A stretch of DNA of 51,213 nucleotides from Nitrosomonas sp. Nm84 (GTDB lineage Bacteria; Pseudomonadota; Gammaproteobacteria; Burkholderiales; Nitrosomonadaceae), in NCBI RefSeq assembly GCF_003201565.1, contig NZ_QJJP01000027.1:1-51213 (forward strand), in the 5' to 3' direction. Shown here piece after piece: positions 18,359 to 28,573 of this stretch (positions within the stretch are counted from its first letter, which is position 1; each line of letters opens with the position of its first letter). The notes under the pieces are model-generated. The model did not search any database and was not told the origin of the DNA. It saw nothing but the letters and a program-made list of their open reading frames with translations. Both the position numbers and the translations under genes were made by a program.

Positions 18359-18814
18359 TCATAACATCTCAGGGTAGATAACGGCATGAAGTACTGATTC
18401 AGTTGCATCTTCTCTCTGCTGACATCGAATCCACCACACGGAGCCTTTCTTGACACTTAATCCTGGAGGAATGACTGGAACTAAGTAACTAGCAACCTCA
18501 CTCAGCGTCGGCTGATGACCGACAATTACCACAGCACCCTGTAAATTGGGCCAATTTACAGCAGCAAGAATATTTTTTACGCCAGCGCCGGGTCCTATTT
18601 CAGCATTAGTGACAAAATCGGATTCCAGCGCCGCCGCAGTTTGTTGAGCACGCTGTGCAGGACTAACGATCACCAATGTATTCTCCGGCAACCTTGATTT
18701 AAGCCATCCAGACATGCGCTTTGCCTGATCTAATCCTTTTTCAGTGAGTTTACGATCCATATCCGGAAAACCATCTTCTGCTTCCGCATGGCGCCACAAA
18801 ATCAAATCCATCAT
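18359..18814 (-). CDS. sixA: Phosphohistidine phosphatase SixA
   Basis: 151 aa. It is a histidine-phosphatase superfamily protein with the catalytic motif LWRHAEAEDG near the N-terminus and a second His in VIVGHQPTLSEVASYL. SixA removes phosphate from phosphohistidine of signalling or PTS proteins (ArcB, NPr in E. coli). Two adjacent ATGs make the start uncertain by one codon. It lies in a minus-strand group with yggU, yggT, proC and rluE. Confidence 0.88.
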   Translation of the reverse strand: MMDLILWRHAEAEDGFPDMDRKLTEKGLDQAKRMSGWLKSRLPENTLVIVSPAQRAQQTAAALESDFVTNAEIGPGAGVKNILAAVNWPNLQGAVVIVGHQPTLSEVASYLVPVIPPGLSVKKGSVWWIRCQQREDATESVLHAVIYPEML

Positions 18815-18847
18815 ATTTCCGATAAAAGAAGAATTTTCATTAATATA

Positions 18848-19144
18848 TCAATCCTGCAGCTCATCAAACAACACATCCGGACCATAACCAGGGCATTGAA
18901 TTACTACCACTTTACGCCGCGATTGCTCACCTTGCTTTAATATCACCTGACCTATAGGCACATCAAAATGCTTAGCAAGGAATCTCACGAGCGCCGCATT
19001 TGCCTTACCTTCCAGCGGAGCAGCCGCAAGTTTTATTTTAAGCGCATCACCATGCAACCCTGCAGTGATAGTATTTTTTGCACCCGGTTGAACGTGCAAA
19101 TTCAAAATAAGATTATTTTCACTATCATACCGATACCAGCTCAT
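18848..19144 (-). CDS. yggU: YggU family protein (DUF167)
   Basis: 98 aa. NLHVQPGAKNTITAGLHGDALKIKLAAAPLEGKANAAL is the DUF167 signature, followed by the conserved SRRKVVVI segment. Function is unknown for the family. Its genomic partnership with yggT and proC, seen here with a 16-bp gap to yggT, is widespread in proteobacteria. Confidence 0.92.
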   Translation of the reverse strand: MSWYRYDSENNLILNLHVQPGAKNTITAGLHGDALKIKLAAAPLEGKANAALVRFLAKHFDVPIGQVILKQGEQSRRKVVVIQCPGYGPDVLFDELQD

Positions 19145-19160
19145 ATCAGTTCTTCAACAC

Positions 19161-19736
19161 CTAGTGAAGCATTGCGGCAATTTGCATATGTACTCCGGCC
19201 ACTATCATGAGCAGTAACTGAATGATGATCAACACGAACAACGGAGACAGATCAACATTGGCGATTGGCGGAATATATCTGCGAAAAACGCTTAAAAATG
19301 GACGTGTGAAATTATCCAGTAAGGGTGCTAATGGACTATGTGGATTAACCCATGACAGAACAGCCTGCATGATGATTGCTATCAACACAATATAGAGCGT
19401 CGTTTTAACAATCTCAACAATACCCAACAATCCCATAGTCCCGGATGCGGTGCCGATATTGGCGCCAAAATCATAGTCTTGTACCATATAAACACTGGTG
19501 ATGATGATACATTCCAGCAACCAGGCTAATATGAGCGTAGATAGATCAAGCCCTCCCCAACCGGGAATAATGCGCCGTGCTGGACGCACAATAAAATCAG
19601 TGGCTGCAATCAGGAACTGAGATATTGAATTGTAGTAAGGAACTCGTAGTAACTGAAAATAAAAGCGCAACAATAATGCCAAGGAGAATAAGCCCAGGAT
19701 GGTATCAAGAAGAAAAATTAGAATCTGATTAGACAT
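19161..19736 (-). CDS. yggT: YggT family integral membrane protein
   Basis: 191 aa with two YggT repeats, each with paired membrane helices: RVPYYNSISQFLIAATDFIVRPARRIIP in the first and INPHSPLAPLLDNFTRPFLSVFRRYIPP-like sequence in the second. The family has been linked to osmotic and ion tolerance, but its mechanism is unknown. It lies downstream of proC with a 61-bp gap. Confidence 0.92.
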   Translation of the reverse strand: MSNQILIFLLDTILGLFSLALLLRFYFQLLRVPYYNSISQFLIAATDFIVRPARRIIPGWGGLDLSTLILAWLLECIIITSVYMVQDYDFGANIGTASGTMGLLGIVEIVKTTLYIVLIAIIMQAVLSWVNPHSPLAPLLDNFTRPFLSVFRRYIPPIANVDLSPLFVLIIIQLLLMIVAGVHMQIAAMLH

Positions 19737-19797
19737 AAGAATTTTCCAGAAAACTATAATCGATGATTAATAAATTGCTCACTGGCTTCATTAAGAT

Positions 19798-20610
19798 TTA
19801 CATTTTACCAAACTCATCACTCATTTCATGTGAACGCTGGCTGGCACGATGAATAGCAGCTATGATCTTACACTTAATATCATTTTTTTCCATCGCCTGA
19901 ATTGCTTGCTCGGTTGTACCACCTTTTGAGGTTACCCGGGCTCGCAATAATGCGGGATCTTCATCACTCACACTGGCCAGCTTACACGCACCGGCAAATG
20001 TCTGTAAACTGAGTTGCTTAGCCTGGTCGGGTGTTAGACCCAATTCTATTCCCGCTTGCTGCATAGATTCAATAAAATAAAAAACATAGGCAGGTCCACT
20101 GCCCGAAATAGCCGTTACCGCATGCAATGTTTCTTCTTCCTCCACCCAAAGTGTAGCGCCTACCGCCATAAGAATCGACTCGGCATTTTTTTTATCCTGT
20201 TCGCTGACATTGGAACCGGCATACAACCCGGTCACTCCGGAGCGCACCAGCGAGGGTGTATTCGGCATAGCGCGCACAACTCGCTGATAACCACCCAGCC
20301 AGCGCATAATATCCAACGTACGAATACCTGCCGCAATCGATATGATCAATTGATCCTGCAGCAATGGCGCAAGCCTTTGAGTTAACTCAAATAGTTGCTG
20401 CGGCTTCACGGACAACAAAATAACATCGCTATCAATCACCTCGCTGGCAAGATCGGGTACCGCTGATACGCCAAACATCTGCTGTATCTTGTCACGACTT
20501 TCCGCATTAATCTCAACCACGTGCAGCTGCCCGGCTGTATAACCTTGCTGCAGCAACCCACCAATTAAAGCCGAGGCCATATTACCGCCACCAATGAATG
20601 TAATATTCAT
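19798..20610 (-). CDS. proC: Pyrroline-5-carboxylate reductase
   Basis: 270 aa from the ATG at 20610, which gives the standard start MNITFIGGGNMASALIGGLL; the upstream GTG/ATG option adds six non-conserved residues. It is the last step of proline synthesis, reducing pyrroline-5-carboxylate with NAD(P)H. The Rossmann GGGNMA motif, VRAMPNTPSLVRSGVTGLYA, and the P5CR signature region AITAISGSGPAYVFYFIESM with GGTTEQAI are all intact. It is the first gene of the proC-yggT-yggU group. Confidence 0.95.
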   Translation of the reverse strand: MNITFIGGGNMASALIGGLLQQGYTAGQLHVVEINAESRDKIQQMFGVSAVPDLASEVIDSDVILLSVKPQQLFELTQRLAPLLQDQLIISIAAGIRTLDIMRWLGGYQRVVRAMPNTPSLVRSGVTGLYAGSNVSEQDKKNAESILMAVGATLWVEEEETLHAVTAISGSGPAYVFYFIESMQQAGIELGLTPDQAKQLSLQTFAGACKLASVSDEDPALLRARVTSKGGTTEQAIQAMEKNDIKCKIIAAIHRASQRSHEMSDEFGKM

Positions 20611-20714
20611 ATTGATTGATCTTACCATTATGTTATTTAAGTATCGGAAAAAATTATGATTCTACAATTGTTACAACCCGCATAGAAGACACTTCAACAC
20701 CAAGCCCATACCAA

Positions 20715-21545
20715 TCAGTGCTGGCAATTCGGACAATAAAAACTTGAACGTTGATTCTGCTTGATTTGTTTAATGGTATGACCGCATCGCTTACAACATT
20801 GACCTGCGCGTCCATAAACCCCATAACACTGCTGAAAATATCCAGGGTTTCCGTCGCTATTCACGAAATCACGCAAACTGCTACCTCCCGCTTCGATTGC
20901 CTGTTGCAAGGTTTGCTTAACCGCCTGTACCAGTCTTTCATAACGAGTGATCGCGATTCTGCTCGCAGCTATCCTAGGATTAATGCCTGCGAGAAATAAA
21001 GCTTCATTGGCATAAATATTACCAATACCAACAACCATATGACTATTCATCAGCGTTTGTTTAATACTGACATGACTTTCTCTGGTTTTTTCAAATAATT
21101 GCTTCGCATTAAAATCTGTAGTTAATGGCTCGGGCCCCAGATTTACCAAAAGCGGGTGTTGCAAAATATCTCCTTCATGCCACAGCACCGCACCAAAACG
21201 GCGCGGATCTCGTAGCCTCAGAATGGTTCGACCGCCTAAAACCAGATCGAAGTGATCATGTTTCTCTGGCGCTGCAATCGAACACCCCAGTTTCACCGAC
21301 AGTATACGTAGACTCCCTGACATTCCCAAATGGAAAATCAGCGTTCCAGAACCGCAATCAAGCAGCAAGTACTTAGCCCGCCTGGTCACGGCCTGAATCT
21401 TCAAGCCCGCCAATATCACTGACAAATCGCTCAATATAGGCCATCGCAGGCTAGGATTACGAATAATCGCATGTGCAATTTCTTGACCCATTAGATGAGG
21501 CGCGATACCCCGTCGTGTTGTTTCCACTTCCGGTAGTTCCGGCAT
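20715..21545 (-). CDS. mutM: Formamidopyrimidine-DNA glycosylase
   Basis: 276 aa. It excises 8-oxoguanine and formamidopyrimidines. The N-terminal catalytic Pro2-Glu3 sits in [13 protein letters not shown]. The helix-two-turn-helix carries [16 protein letters not shown]. The C-terminal zinc finger C-x2-C-x16-C-x2-C is seen as [16 protein letters not shown] then YCPNC. The start codon overlaps the stop of the upstream DUF4340 gene by one base (TGATG), so the gene is translationally coupled to the ABC system operon. Confidence 0.95.
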   Translation of the reverse strand: MPELPEVETTRRGIAPHLMGQEIAHAIIRNPSLRWPILSDLSVILAGLKIQAVTRRAKYLLLDCGSGTLIFHLGMSGSLRILSVKLGCSIAAPEKHDHFDLVLGGRTILRLRDPRRFGAVLWHEGDILQHPLLVNLGPEPLTTDFNAKQLFEKTRESHVSIKQTLMNSHMVVGIGNIYANEALFLAGINPRIAASRIAITRYERLVQAVKQTLQQAIEAGGSSLRDFVNSDGNPGYFQQCYGVYGRAGQCCKRCGHTIKQIKQNQRSSFYCPNCQH

Positions 21546-22429
21546 CAGCTTTTAGTAGACCATTGAGAAACTGCCTGGCTTAGTTTAATCGCGTACGGAT
21601 CGAGTAACTGCCGTCCCGCGTCAACAGGAAAGTGATAACCAATACCGCCATCAGCCCTTAAAAACACGACTTCGGTTTCACTTTGCAAAATTCTCAGAAC
21701 GATTTTTTGTTCGTTCTTTAAACTGATTTTTATATCGCCCACTTCAACCAGATCATCACTCAGCTGCTGTTCGAATGTCAGTTCTCGCGCATAAGCGGTT
21801 TGCCACAAGTGAACCCAGTGCTCTATCGTCTTTGTATCCAATGTTTGGCCAGAATCCTGGATAATACTATTCCAATTTCCATTTTTAAATTCTACGGATA
21901 AGTGACTCAATTCCAAGCGCATTGGTATTTCATTCGATGCCAGCAATCGCGGATTGATCAGATCACTGGCACTGAGCGGCAACGCCAGCACATAGCGCGG
22001 CGCAACTAAGTAAACAAGGTCATTCGTCATGACATATTGCTGCTGGGTAACGGGTGCAAAACCGCCAAAGCCGACATATTCATCATCAAAATATAATTGC
22101 ACACCAGGTCGATCCAGACCAAAACGCCCCAGATCTGTCGCTGGGAAACGTTGATCACTAGTGGCTGTCAGAATTTTCAGAATTTCTTTGATCTTTTCTT
22201 CATCCGCCTGGGCTTGTACCGGTTTTATCAGATACCAGCGATGATCCAGTCGTTTGAGTATCATCTCTTTTTGCTGTCGAATGATACGTACAGTCTGCAC
22301 GTCTTCCATCACTGCAGACGAAATTGGATACTCCTGAACACCCTGAATTTGTGGTTTAGAATACAAAAACACCATCAAACCAACAATTGTGGCAAACATG
22401 ATCAGGTTAAGGCGTGCAGGGTGAGTCAT
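21545..22429 (-). CDS. DUF4340 domain-containing membrane-anchored protein
   Basis: 294 aa. One N-terminal membrane helix ([15 protein letters not shown]) is followed by a periplasmic beta-rich domain with DUF4340 features ([24 protein letters not shown], then [21 protein letters not shown]). Proteins of this family commonly follow a GldG-like gene in ABC clusters of unknown substrate. The gene begins 3 bp after the GldG-like stop, so it probably works with that exporter. Confidence 0.82.
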   Translation of the reverse strand: MTHPARLNLIMFATIVGLMVFLYSKPQIQGVQEYPISSAVMEDVQTVRIIRQQKEMILKRLDHRWYLIKPVQAQADEEKIKEILKILTATSDQRFPATDLGRFGLDRPGVQLYFDDEYVGFGGFAPVTQQQYVMTNDLVYLVAPRYVLALPLSASDLINPRLLASNEIPMRLELSHLSVEFKNGNWNSIIQDSGQTLDTKTIEHWVHLWQTAYARELTFEQQLSDDLVEVGDIKISLKNEQKIVLRILQSETEVVFLRADGGIGYHFPVDAGRQLLDPYAIKLSQAVSQWSTKS

Positions 22430-22432
22430 TTT

Positions 22433-23791
22433 TTATATTTTTCTTCTGCGACGCCACCAAATGGCGAATCCACTGACCAAAAAGAATGCCGGCAACATAA
22501 CAAGAAAACCAACGACAATCAAAGTAAGCCCAGATTCGCTAAATATCAGGCTATTATCAAGTGTTGCGCGCGGTTGAATCAGAATCAGCTCTTCGTCACC
22601 CGTCAACCAATTGATCAAATTAATACCAAAATCCAGATTACTACCATTCCCTAGATAAGCATTCGCAAGAAAATGCCCGCTGCCAACAACGACTATTCGC
22701 TGCTCACGATCTTGAATATTGCGGGTCAACGCTGCGGCAATGCTAATCGGGCCAGCCACATCCACAGCCTGATCATAAGTAATTTCTCCATCCAGATTCC
22801 CAGTTTCCACCCAGCCTTGGTGTGCCGCTTCAACCAGCGCGACACTGCTCCACTCCGCATTTTCATCAATCAATATCTGCCGCGCAAACGGAAACACCGT
22901 GATATAGTCGAAATCATCGGTTATCACATGTTGTCCGTAACTGGCGCCCAAAGCAAAAGTATGCGGTGCTTTCAGTTGCTTTGCTTGAGGATCGATCACA
23001 ACGCCCGGCGTCAATATCAAACGCAATTTCTCTGTCAAAGGCAATAAGCCGCGCAATGACTCCTGATCAACCAGCCATAACAAATTACCGCCACGATCAA
23101 TATAATTCAATAACTTATCAACTTCTCCAGGCAACAAGTCCGCCTGTGGAGAAGCAATGATGAGCACACTCGCATTTGCAGGCACTTCCCGTTCAATAGC
23201 AAGATTCAGCGATTGACTGACAAAACCATTCTTGCGCAGTTGCTTGCCAAACTCCCCTAAATCATAATTCGCATTGCCATCCAGCTTGCGTTCTCCATGC
23301 CCACTCAATACAACTATCCTTTTATCTTCAGCACGTATAAGCCGCATCAAGATATTGGAAAACGCCTGTTCATTAATTACCGTGAGATGTTCCCGTCTAT
23401 CATTAAATGACACCACCATTTCACCATTCATATGCACACCGGCCTCCTGCGTCAGCTTAGGCTGCTCGGTCGGGTCAATGAACGTCAACGACAGATCGTG
23501 CTTAGTATGTTGATACAACGCAACAAAATCAGCGATAATCTTGCGTATATCGCCAAATTCTGCATGTTGCTCAGTAGCATACGCGGTTACTTGCACGGGT
23601 CCTTGCAGCTTCTGCAATATCTCTATGCTGGCTTCGCTCAAACTGTTACGTGCATTCTGACTGACGTCCCACTGCCATCGGCTTTGTGTTGTCAGATAAC
23701 CAAGCAAAGTAACTAATAACAATAACAAAATGACGAACGCAGCATGCTGCATTCGATAATACCATCGTAATTTTTTATTGAGCGCGGTCAT
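22433..23791 (-). CDS. GldG-like ABC transporter auxiliary protein
   Basis: 452 aa. An N-terminal membrane helix (AAFVILLLLLVTLLGYLT) and a C-terminal helix (GLTLIVVGFLVMLPAFFLVSGFAIWW, then a RRRRK tail) frame a large periplasmic domain. This carries the ABC_transp_aux features RIVVLSGHGER and VPANASVLIIASPQADLLPGEVDKLLNYIDRGGNLLWLVD. GldG is named from gliding Bacteroidetes, but homologues are common in non-gliding proteobacteria, where the substrate is unknown. It lies between the permease and the DUF4340 gene. Confidence 0.85.
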   Translation of the reverse strand: MTALNKKLRWYYRMQHAAFVILLLLLVTLLGYLTTQSRWQWDVSQNARNSLSEASIEILQKLQGPVQVTAYATEQHAEFGDIRKIIADFVALYQHTKHDLSLTFIDPTEQPKLTQEAGVHMNGEMVVSFNDRREHLTVINEQAFSNILMRLIRAEDKRIVVLSGHGERKLDGNANYDLGEFGKQLRKNGFVSQSLNLAIEREVPANASVLIIASPQADLLPGEVDKLLNYIDRGGNLLWLVDQESLRGLLPLTEKLRLILTPGVVIDPQAKQLKAPHTFALGASYGQHVITDDFDYITVFPFARQILIDENAEWSSVALVEAAHQGWVETGNLDGEITYDQAVDVAGPISIAAALTRNIQDREQRIVVVGSGHFLANAYLGNGSNLDFGINLINWLTGDEELILIQPRATLDNSLIFSESGLTLIVVGFLVMLPAFFLVSGFAIWWRRRRKI

Positions 23792-23807
23792 TGATGTAAT
23801 TTTTCAC

Positions 23808-24551
23808 TTACCCATGTAGGCGCTCGCCATCCAGGCGGTGAATCGTCAGTATCAGGAATGTCGTCATAAACAAAATAAAATAGGCGATACTGGATGTATC
23901 AATCAATCCTTGATTAAAATTCTCAAAATGCTTCAGCAACGAAATAAAGTGCAACCAGTGATTTGTTTCACCAGCCGCCAAATCAATTATCCACAATCCC
24001 AATAGCACGCCTAACGCGCCAATCGCAGCAATTACCGGTTGTGCCGTCAAGCTGGAGATATACAGACCTAATGCAGAAAAACATGCAGCAACCAATAATA
24101 AACCCATGGTATTGCTCAGTAACAAACCAAAGTCGATGGCACCGCCCAGCAACAATGACATACATAATGCAACAATCAAGGCAATGACCATCGCAAAGAA
24201 AATCATTAGTCCGAGAAATTTTCCAACGATAATATCCGTCATGGAAATAGGCGCTGACATCAATAGCGTTAGCGTATGATTTCGACGTTCTTCAGCCAGC
24301 AAGCGCATGGATAATAATGGCGTGATCATTAGAAACACAATGGCCGCCATTGCAAACACAGGTGAAATAATGGTCTCCGTTACTCCTGGCGGATTTTCGA
24401 TCTGTAACAATTGCGCTTGTATCTCTAGAAATGCATCCAATCGCCCCAGAAAAGCCCAAGTTAGTATTAATTGTATCAAAGCCAATAATATCCAGGCTAA
24501 AGGAGAAGTAAACAGCATATTTAATTCTTTACGGACAATTGTAACAATCAT
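23808..24551 (-). CDS. ABC transporter permease, GldF-like (ABC-2 type)
   Basis: 247 aa with about six membrane helices. The conserved loop LSMRLLAEERRNHTLTLLMSAPIS is characteristic of ABC-2 permeases of the GldF/NosY type. It is followed by MTDIIVGKFLGLMIFFAMVIALI. The gene starts 22 bp after the ATPase gene. The substrate is not known. Confidence 0.88.
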   Translation of the reverse strand: MIVTIVRKELNMLFTSPLAWILLALIQLILTWAFLGRLDAFLEIQAQLLQIENPPGVTETIISPVFAMAAIVFLMITPLLSMRLLAEERRNHTLTLLMSAPISMTDIIVGKFLGLMIFFAMVIALIVALCMSLLLGGAIDFGLLLSNTMGLLLVAACFSALGLYISSLTAQPVIAAIGALGVLLGLWIIDLAAGETNHWLHFISLLKHFENFNQGLIDTSSIAYFILFMTTFLILTIHRLDGERLHG

Positions 24552-24573
24552 CTCAAGGATTCCGGTTCATTGA

Positions 24574-25290
24574 TCACTGTGTCAGTTGTGTAAATACCAT
24601 CTCCAGACTGGTACCCTGCTGTTGCAATTCCGCCATCGTTTGATCAAACACCACGCTGCCTTTATGCATAATTTGCACTCTGTCACAAATGTTCTCAACT
24701 TCGGATAGTATGTGTGTTGATAAAATTACGCTACTGGAAACGCCCAGCTCCCGCACCAGTTTACGAATTTCGCGCATCTGATTTGGATCGAGTCCCACTG
24801 TCGGTTCATCCAAAATAATAACATCCGGATTATGAATAATGGCCTGTGCAATACCGACACGCTGTTGGAAGCCTTTTGATAAGGTACTAATCAAGTGCCT
24901 GCCGCGATCCTCCAAACCGCAACGCTGTTTCGCATCGCCTAATGCTGTGTGAATTTTCGGTTTGCTTAGGCGGTGCAATCGTGCAGCAAACAGTAAAAAT
25001 TCATCGACAGTCATGTCTTGATACAGCGGCGGAATCTCCGGCAAAAAACCGAGATGGGCTTTGGCTTCTTGGGGCTTATTCAATAAATCGATACCACAAA
25101 TCTCAATACTGCCAGCACTCGGCGCAAGATTACCCGTAAGCATCCGCATGGTTGTTGTTTTACCCGCTCCATTCGGCCCCAATAATCCCAATACCTCGCC
25201 TCGCTGCAATTGAAGATTAATGTCACGTACTGCGATATGGGAACCATAATTACGACACAGGTTTTGTGTTGATAGAGTTGTCGCTGTCAT
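24574..25290 (-). CDS. ABC transporter ATP-binding protein, GldA-like
   Basis: 238 aa. Walker A is GPNGAGKTT, the signature is LSKGFQQRVGIAQAI (LSxGxxQR variant), Walker B is VIILDEPTVGLDP, and the H-loop is STHILSEVE. The protein energises the GldF-like permease. It is the first gene of a minus-strand operon (ATPase, permease, GldG-like, DUF4340, mutM). Confidence 0.92.
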   Translation of the reverse strand: MTATTLSTQNLCRNYGSHIAVRDINLQLQRGEVLGLLGPNGAGKTTTMRMLTGNLAPSAGSIEICGIDLLNKPQEAKAHLGFLPEIPPLYQDMTVDEFLLFAARLHRLSKPKIHTALGDAKQRCGLEDRGRHLISTLSKGFQQRVGIAQAIIHNPDVIILDEPTVGLDPNQMREIRKLVRELGVSSSVILSTHILSEVENICDRVQIMHKGSVVFDQTMAELQQQGTSLEMVFTQLTQ

Positions 25291-25744
25291 GTTATTCGAG
25301 ATATAAGGTTGCTTAAATTCATTGACTTACAGAAAATCTATCGAGAGAGATCTTAACCATGATCTCAAAATAACTCATAGACATGAAAATATGCTTAAAA
25401 GACTAGTCTTCATTAATTTCTGTTTGATTTCAACCACAACAATCTGTTGTCATTTGTTTATCGCCACATTCCTGCTCAAATACCCTACAGCTCAATCGTG
25501 TTAAATCGTTAATTTTAATCGATTCGGATTTATGATTTATACCACAAATCTGTTGCAATTAAGCAACACACTGATTTATTAAACTAAGCAAACAAACTGA
25601 TAATCGAACACTAACAGTCTTGAAGTAGTAGAATATACCAAGAAGAGTATTTAAAACATAAATGGCAGTGTGACTTTTTACACATGTGACCTGTAACAGA
25701 AATTTTAGAACCGCAGTTTTCGTTTTCATTAAAAGGACAACAGC
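25291..25744. other. 454-bp intergenic region upstream of the OmpA-like gene
   Basis: This region is AT-rich. It should hold the divergent promoters of the ABC operon and the OmpA-like gene and a long leader for the latter. An ORF of 60 codons at 25322-25504 has no clear ribosome site and I do not call it. No RNA gene was recognised. Confidence 0.4.
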
Positions 25745-26413
25745 ATGAAGAAACTATCAACCAAAAATACCCTGATTGGAATGATCCTTATACCAGCAAT
25801 GTTTTCTGGTGCTGTCTTAGCACAAGTAGGCGGTATTGATCAGGATCGTACTGTAAAAAAACCTGAAGCTTATGGTGTTGATGATCGTGGTGTGGTCGTA
25901 AGGAATACTACCGGATTATGTTGGCATACTGGCTACTGGACTCCAGCAATGGCGATTCCGGAATGTGAACCCGATCTGGCCAAGAAGGTAGTAGCTGAAG
26001 CGCCACCAGCGCCAGCGCCCGTACCGGTCGCACCTAAAAAGGTGACATTCTCAGCTGATGCATTGTTTGATTTTGATAGTGCAAAATTAAAACCAAGTGG
26101 TGGACACGGCATCCTGGCATTGAACGACTTTGCGGCGAGCCTGAAAGATGTTAAATATGATCGCATAGAGGTTGTAGGCCATGCAGACCGAATTGGCTCC
26201 GATAGCTATAATCACAAACTCTCTCATAGACGTGCGGAAGCAGTTAAAGCACATTTGGTTTCAAGAGGCATTGATCCCAATCTTATCCACGCTATTGGCA
26301 AAGGTGAAGCCCATCCGGTAACAGGCAATTCTTGCCACGGACATGGTAAGGAATTGAAAGCATGCCTCGCACCTGATCGCCGCGTTGACATTGAAGTGAC
26401 TGGCATAAAATAA
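25745..26413 (+). CDS. OmpA-family peptidoglycan-binding protein
   Basis: 222 aa. Residues 1-26 form a signal peptide (cleavage near VLA-Q). A short linker has an Ala/Pro run (APPAPAPVPVAP). Residues 100-220 form the OmpA C-terminal domain (ALFDFDSAKLKPSG, VVGHADRIGSDSYNHKLSHRRAEAVKAHL, DRRVDIEV), which binds diaminopimelate of peptidoglycan. There is no beta-barrel domain, as in neisserial RmpM. An extra Cys pair (NSCHGHGKELKAC) lies in a loop typical of betaproteobacterial members. AAAGGA precedes the ATG. A terminator follows directly. Confidence 0.9.
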   Translation: MKKLSTKNTLIGMILIPAMFSGAVLAQVGGIDQDRTVKKPEAYGVDDRGVVVRNTTGLCWHTGYWTPAMAIPECEPDLAKKVVAEAPPAPAPVPVAPKKVTFSADALFDFDSAKLKPSGGHGILALNDFAASLKDVKYDRIEVVGHADRIGSDSYNHKLSHRRAEAVKAHLVSRGIDPNLIHAIGKGEAHPVTGNSCHGHGKELKACLAPDRRVDIEVTGIK

Positions 26414-26435
26414 ACAATTCGTTGATATTTTCCAG

Positions 26436-26465
26436 AAAAGCCCTGCTAAAATGCAGGGCTTTTTT
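26436..26465 (+). terminator. Intrinsic terminator after the OmpA-like gene
   Basis: AAAAGCCCTGC (26436-26446) pairs with GCAGGGCTTTT (26453-26463) around a 6-nt loop, running into a T-tract. It is strong and probably bidirectional. It also argues against starting the next gene at the ATG inside it (26451). Confidence 0.9.
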
Positions 26466-26483
26466 ATTTTTGCATATAGATAC

Positions 26484-27818
26484 ATGAATGATTGGATAAA
26501 AATAGACACCTTGATAGAAGCAAGATGGATCATTCCTGTTGATCCAGGTGAGATCGTATTGAATCAACATGCCGTCGCAATCGATAAAGGCATTATCAAA
26601 GACATTCTACCGATATCCAAAGCCAATCTTCGCTACAACCCGCAACAAACAATTACAATCAACGATCATGCACTAATTCCAGGACTGATAAACCTGCATA
26701 CTCACGCCGCCATGACGCTCATGCGCGGATTTGCTGATGACGTGCCTTTGATGGAATGGCTTAATAATCACATTTGGCCGATTGAGCATCAATACGTTGA
26801 TGCTCAATTTGTATTGGATGGCACCCAGCTTGCCTGTGCCGAGATGATTAGAGGCGGCATAACTTGTTTTAATGATATGTATTTCTTTCCGGAATCTTGC
26901 ATTGAAGCTGCAATCAGTTCAGGAATGCGCGCTGCCATTGGGATGATCGTCATTGATTTTCCGACCGCCTATGCCAGTGACGCTGATGATTACCTGGCCA
27001 AGGGATTGGATTTACGCGATCGATACCACCAGCATCCGCTATTATCCTTCTGTTTTGCACCGCACGCACCTTATACCGTCAGCGATAAAGCGTTTAACCG
27101 TATTCTGACCTATGCAGAACAACTGGGCACACCTATTCATACCCATCTACACGAAACCCAAGATGAAATCCGCATCAGTTTGGAATCCACTGGCATGCGA
27201 CCGATTGAACGCTTGCATCAACTCGGACTGCTCGGTCCAAATCTAATCGCCGTACACATGGTACACCTGACAGACTATGAAATTAAACTCATGCATCAAT
27301 ATGGTTGTAGCATTGCACACTGCCCTTCATCCAACATGAAACTTGCCAGCGGCTTCGCACCGATTCCGTCATTATTGAATCAAGGCGTTAATGTTGGCCT
27401 CGGCACAGATGGCGCAGCCAGTAACAATCGCCTGGATATGTTTGAAGAAATGCGCCAAGCGGCGCTGCTGGCAAAAGCAATCAGTGGCAGGGCCGATTCC
27501 CTGCCCGCCCACCAAGCGCTGCGGATGGCTACCCTGAATAGCGCCAATGCGTTGGGATTGGGAGAAAGGATTGGTTCATTAACCATCGGAAAAGCAGCTG
27601 ACATCACAGCAGTAAATTTCTCTGATCTTAATCTCACACCTTGCTATGACCCAGTCTCACATTTGGTTTACACGGCAAGCCGAGAACACGTGAGCCATGT
27701 ATGGGTAAATGGTAGAATGCTGCTACAGGATAAAGAATTAACTACGCTAAGCCAACTTGAACTACAGCATCGTTCAGCATTCTGGCACGAGCGTATCGCG
27801 ACAACATCGAAACAATAA
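26484..27818 (+). CDS. Amidohydrolase, MTA/SAH deaminase-like (TRZ/ATZ family)
   Basis: 444 aa from the ATG at 26484 ([20 protein letters not shown]). A start 33 bp earlier would lie in the terminator. It is a metal-dependent amidohydrolase: [30 protein letters not shown] carries the first HxH metal ligands, THLHETQDE the next, and [18 protein letters not shown] the Asp ligand. These segments match 5-methylthioadenosine/S-adenosylhomocysteine deaminase (MtaD) and the TRZ/ATZ group. ubiG follows 16 bp later, a pairing common in betaproteobacteria and perhaps reflecting handling of SAH made by methyltransferases. Confidence 0.87.
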   Translation: MNDWIKIDTLIEARWIIPVDPGEIVLNQHAVAIDKGIIKDILPISKANLRYNPQQTITINDHALIPGLINLHTHAAMTLMRGFADDVPLMEWLNNHIWPIEHQYVDAQFVLDGTQLACAEMIRGGITCFNDMYFFPESCIEAAISSGMRAAIGMIVIDFPTAYASDADDYLAKGLDLRDRYHQHPLLSFCFAPHAPYTVSDKAFNRILTYAEQLGTPIHTHLHETQDEIRISLESTGMRPIERLHQLGLLGPNLIAVHMVHLTDYEIKLMHQYGCSIAHCPSSNMKLASGFAPIPSLLNQGVNVGLGTDGAASNNRLDMFEEMRQAALLAKAISGRADSLPAHQALRMATLNSANALGLGERIGSLTIGKAADITAVNFSDLNLTPCYDPVSHLVYTASREHVSHVWVNGRMLLQDKELTTLSQLELQHRSAFWHERIATTSKQ

Positions 27819-27834
27819 GCACAAAGGAACGCAT

Positions 27835-28542
27835 ATGGAAAATGACGGCATTAACGCTGATCCGTTGGAACTTGAAAAATTCAGCCAACTCGCGCACCGC
27901 TGGTGGGATCCAAACAGCGAATTCAAGCCATTGCATGAGATTAACCCATTGCGCCTTAACTACATTAATGAGCTGGCAAACGGATTGGCAGGAAAAACAA
28001 TCCTGGATGTCGGCTGTGGCGGCGGCATTTTATCCGAAGGCATGGCATCCATGGGCGCCTATGTCACCGGCATTGACCTCAGCGATAGAGCATTAAAAGT
28101 TGCCAAACTGCATTTACTGGAAAGTGGCCAACAAGTGGATTATCGAAAAATCACCATAGAATCTTTGGCTAAAGAACAGCCACATCACTATGATGTAGTC
28201 ACTTGTATGGAAATGCTGGAACATGTACCCGATCCGATGAGCGTTATCCGCTCATGCGCTCAATTAGCAAAACCCAATGGATGGGTTTTCTTTTCGACCA
28301 TCAACCGCAATCCGAAAGCCTATCTGTTCGCCATTATTGGCGCGGAATACATATTAAATCTATTACCGCGCGGCACGCACGAATACGCTAAATTCATCAA
28401 ACCATCCGAACTTGCGCGCATGGCACGCAACGCAGGCCTTACCGATGAAAAACTGATCGGCATGACGTACAATCCGCTCACCAAAATCTATGCACTGGAA
28501 AATGATACTGATGTTAACTACATCATGGCGTATCGCAGCTAA
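27835..28542 (+). CDS. ubiG: Ubiquinone biosynthesis O-methyltransferase
   Basis: 235 aa from the ATG at 27835, preceded by AAAGGA; a longer frame from 27757 overlaps the upstream gene. It catalyses both O-methylations in ubiquinone synthesis using S-adenosylmethionine. Typical sequences are [29 protein letters not shown], the SAM-binding motif [16 protein letters not shown], and [11 protein letters not shown] with [13 protein letters not shown]. gph follows 31 bp downstream in the common ubiG-gph order. Confidence 0.95.
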   Translation: MENDGINADPLELEKFSQLAHRWWDPNSEFKPLHEINPLRLNYINELANGLAGKTILDVGCGGGILSEGMASMGAYVTGIDLSDRALKVAKLHLLESGQQVDYRKITIESLAKEQPHHYDVVTCMEMLEHVPDPMSVIRSCAQLAKPNGWVFFSTINRNPKAYLFAIIGAEYILNLLPRGTHEYAKFIKPSELARMARNAGLTDEKLIGMTYNPLTKIYALENDTDVNYIMAYRS

Positions 28543-28573
28543 ATCCAAATTAACCACCGTGAAAATTTGATCA

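Noticed and set aside
25322..25504. 60-codon ORF in the gap before the OmpA-like gene
   Set aside because: No clear ribosome site, no recognisable motif, and composition like the surrounding intergenic DNA. A hydrophobic stretch is present, but this alone is weak evidence.
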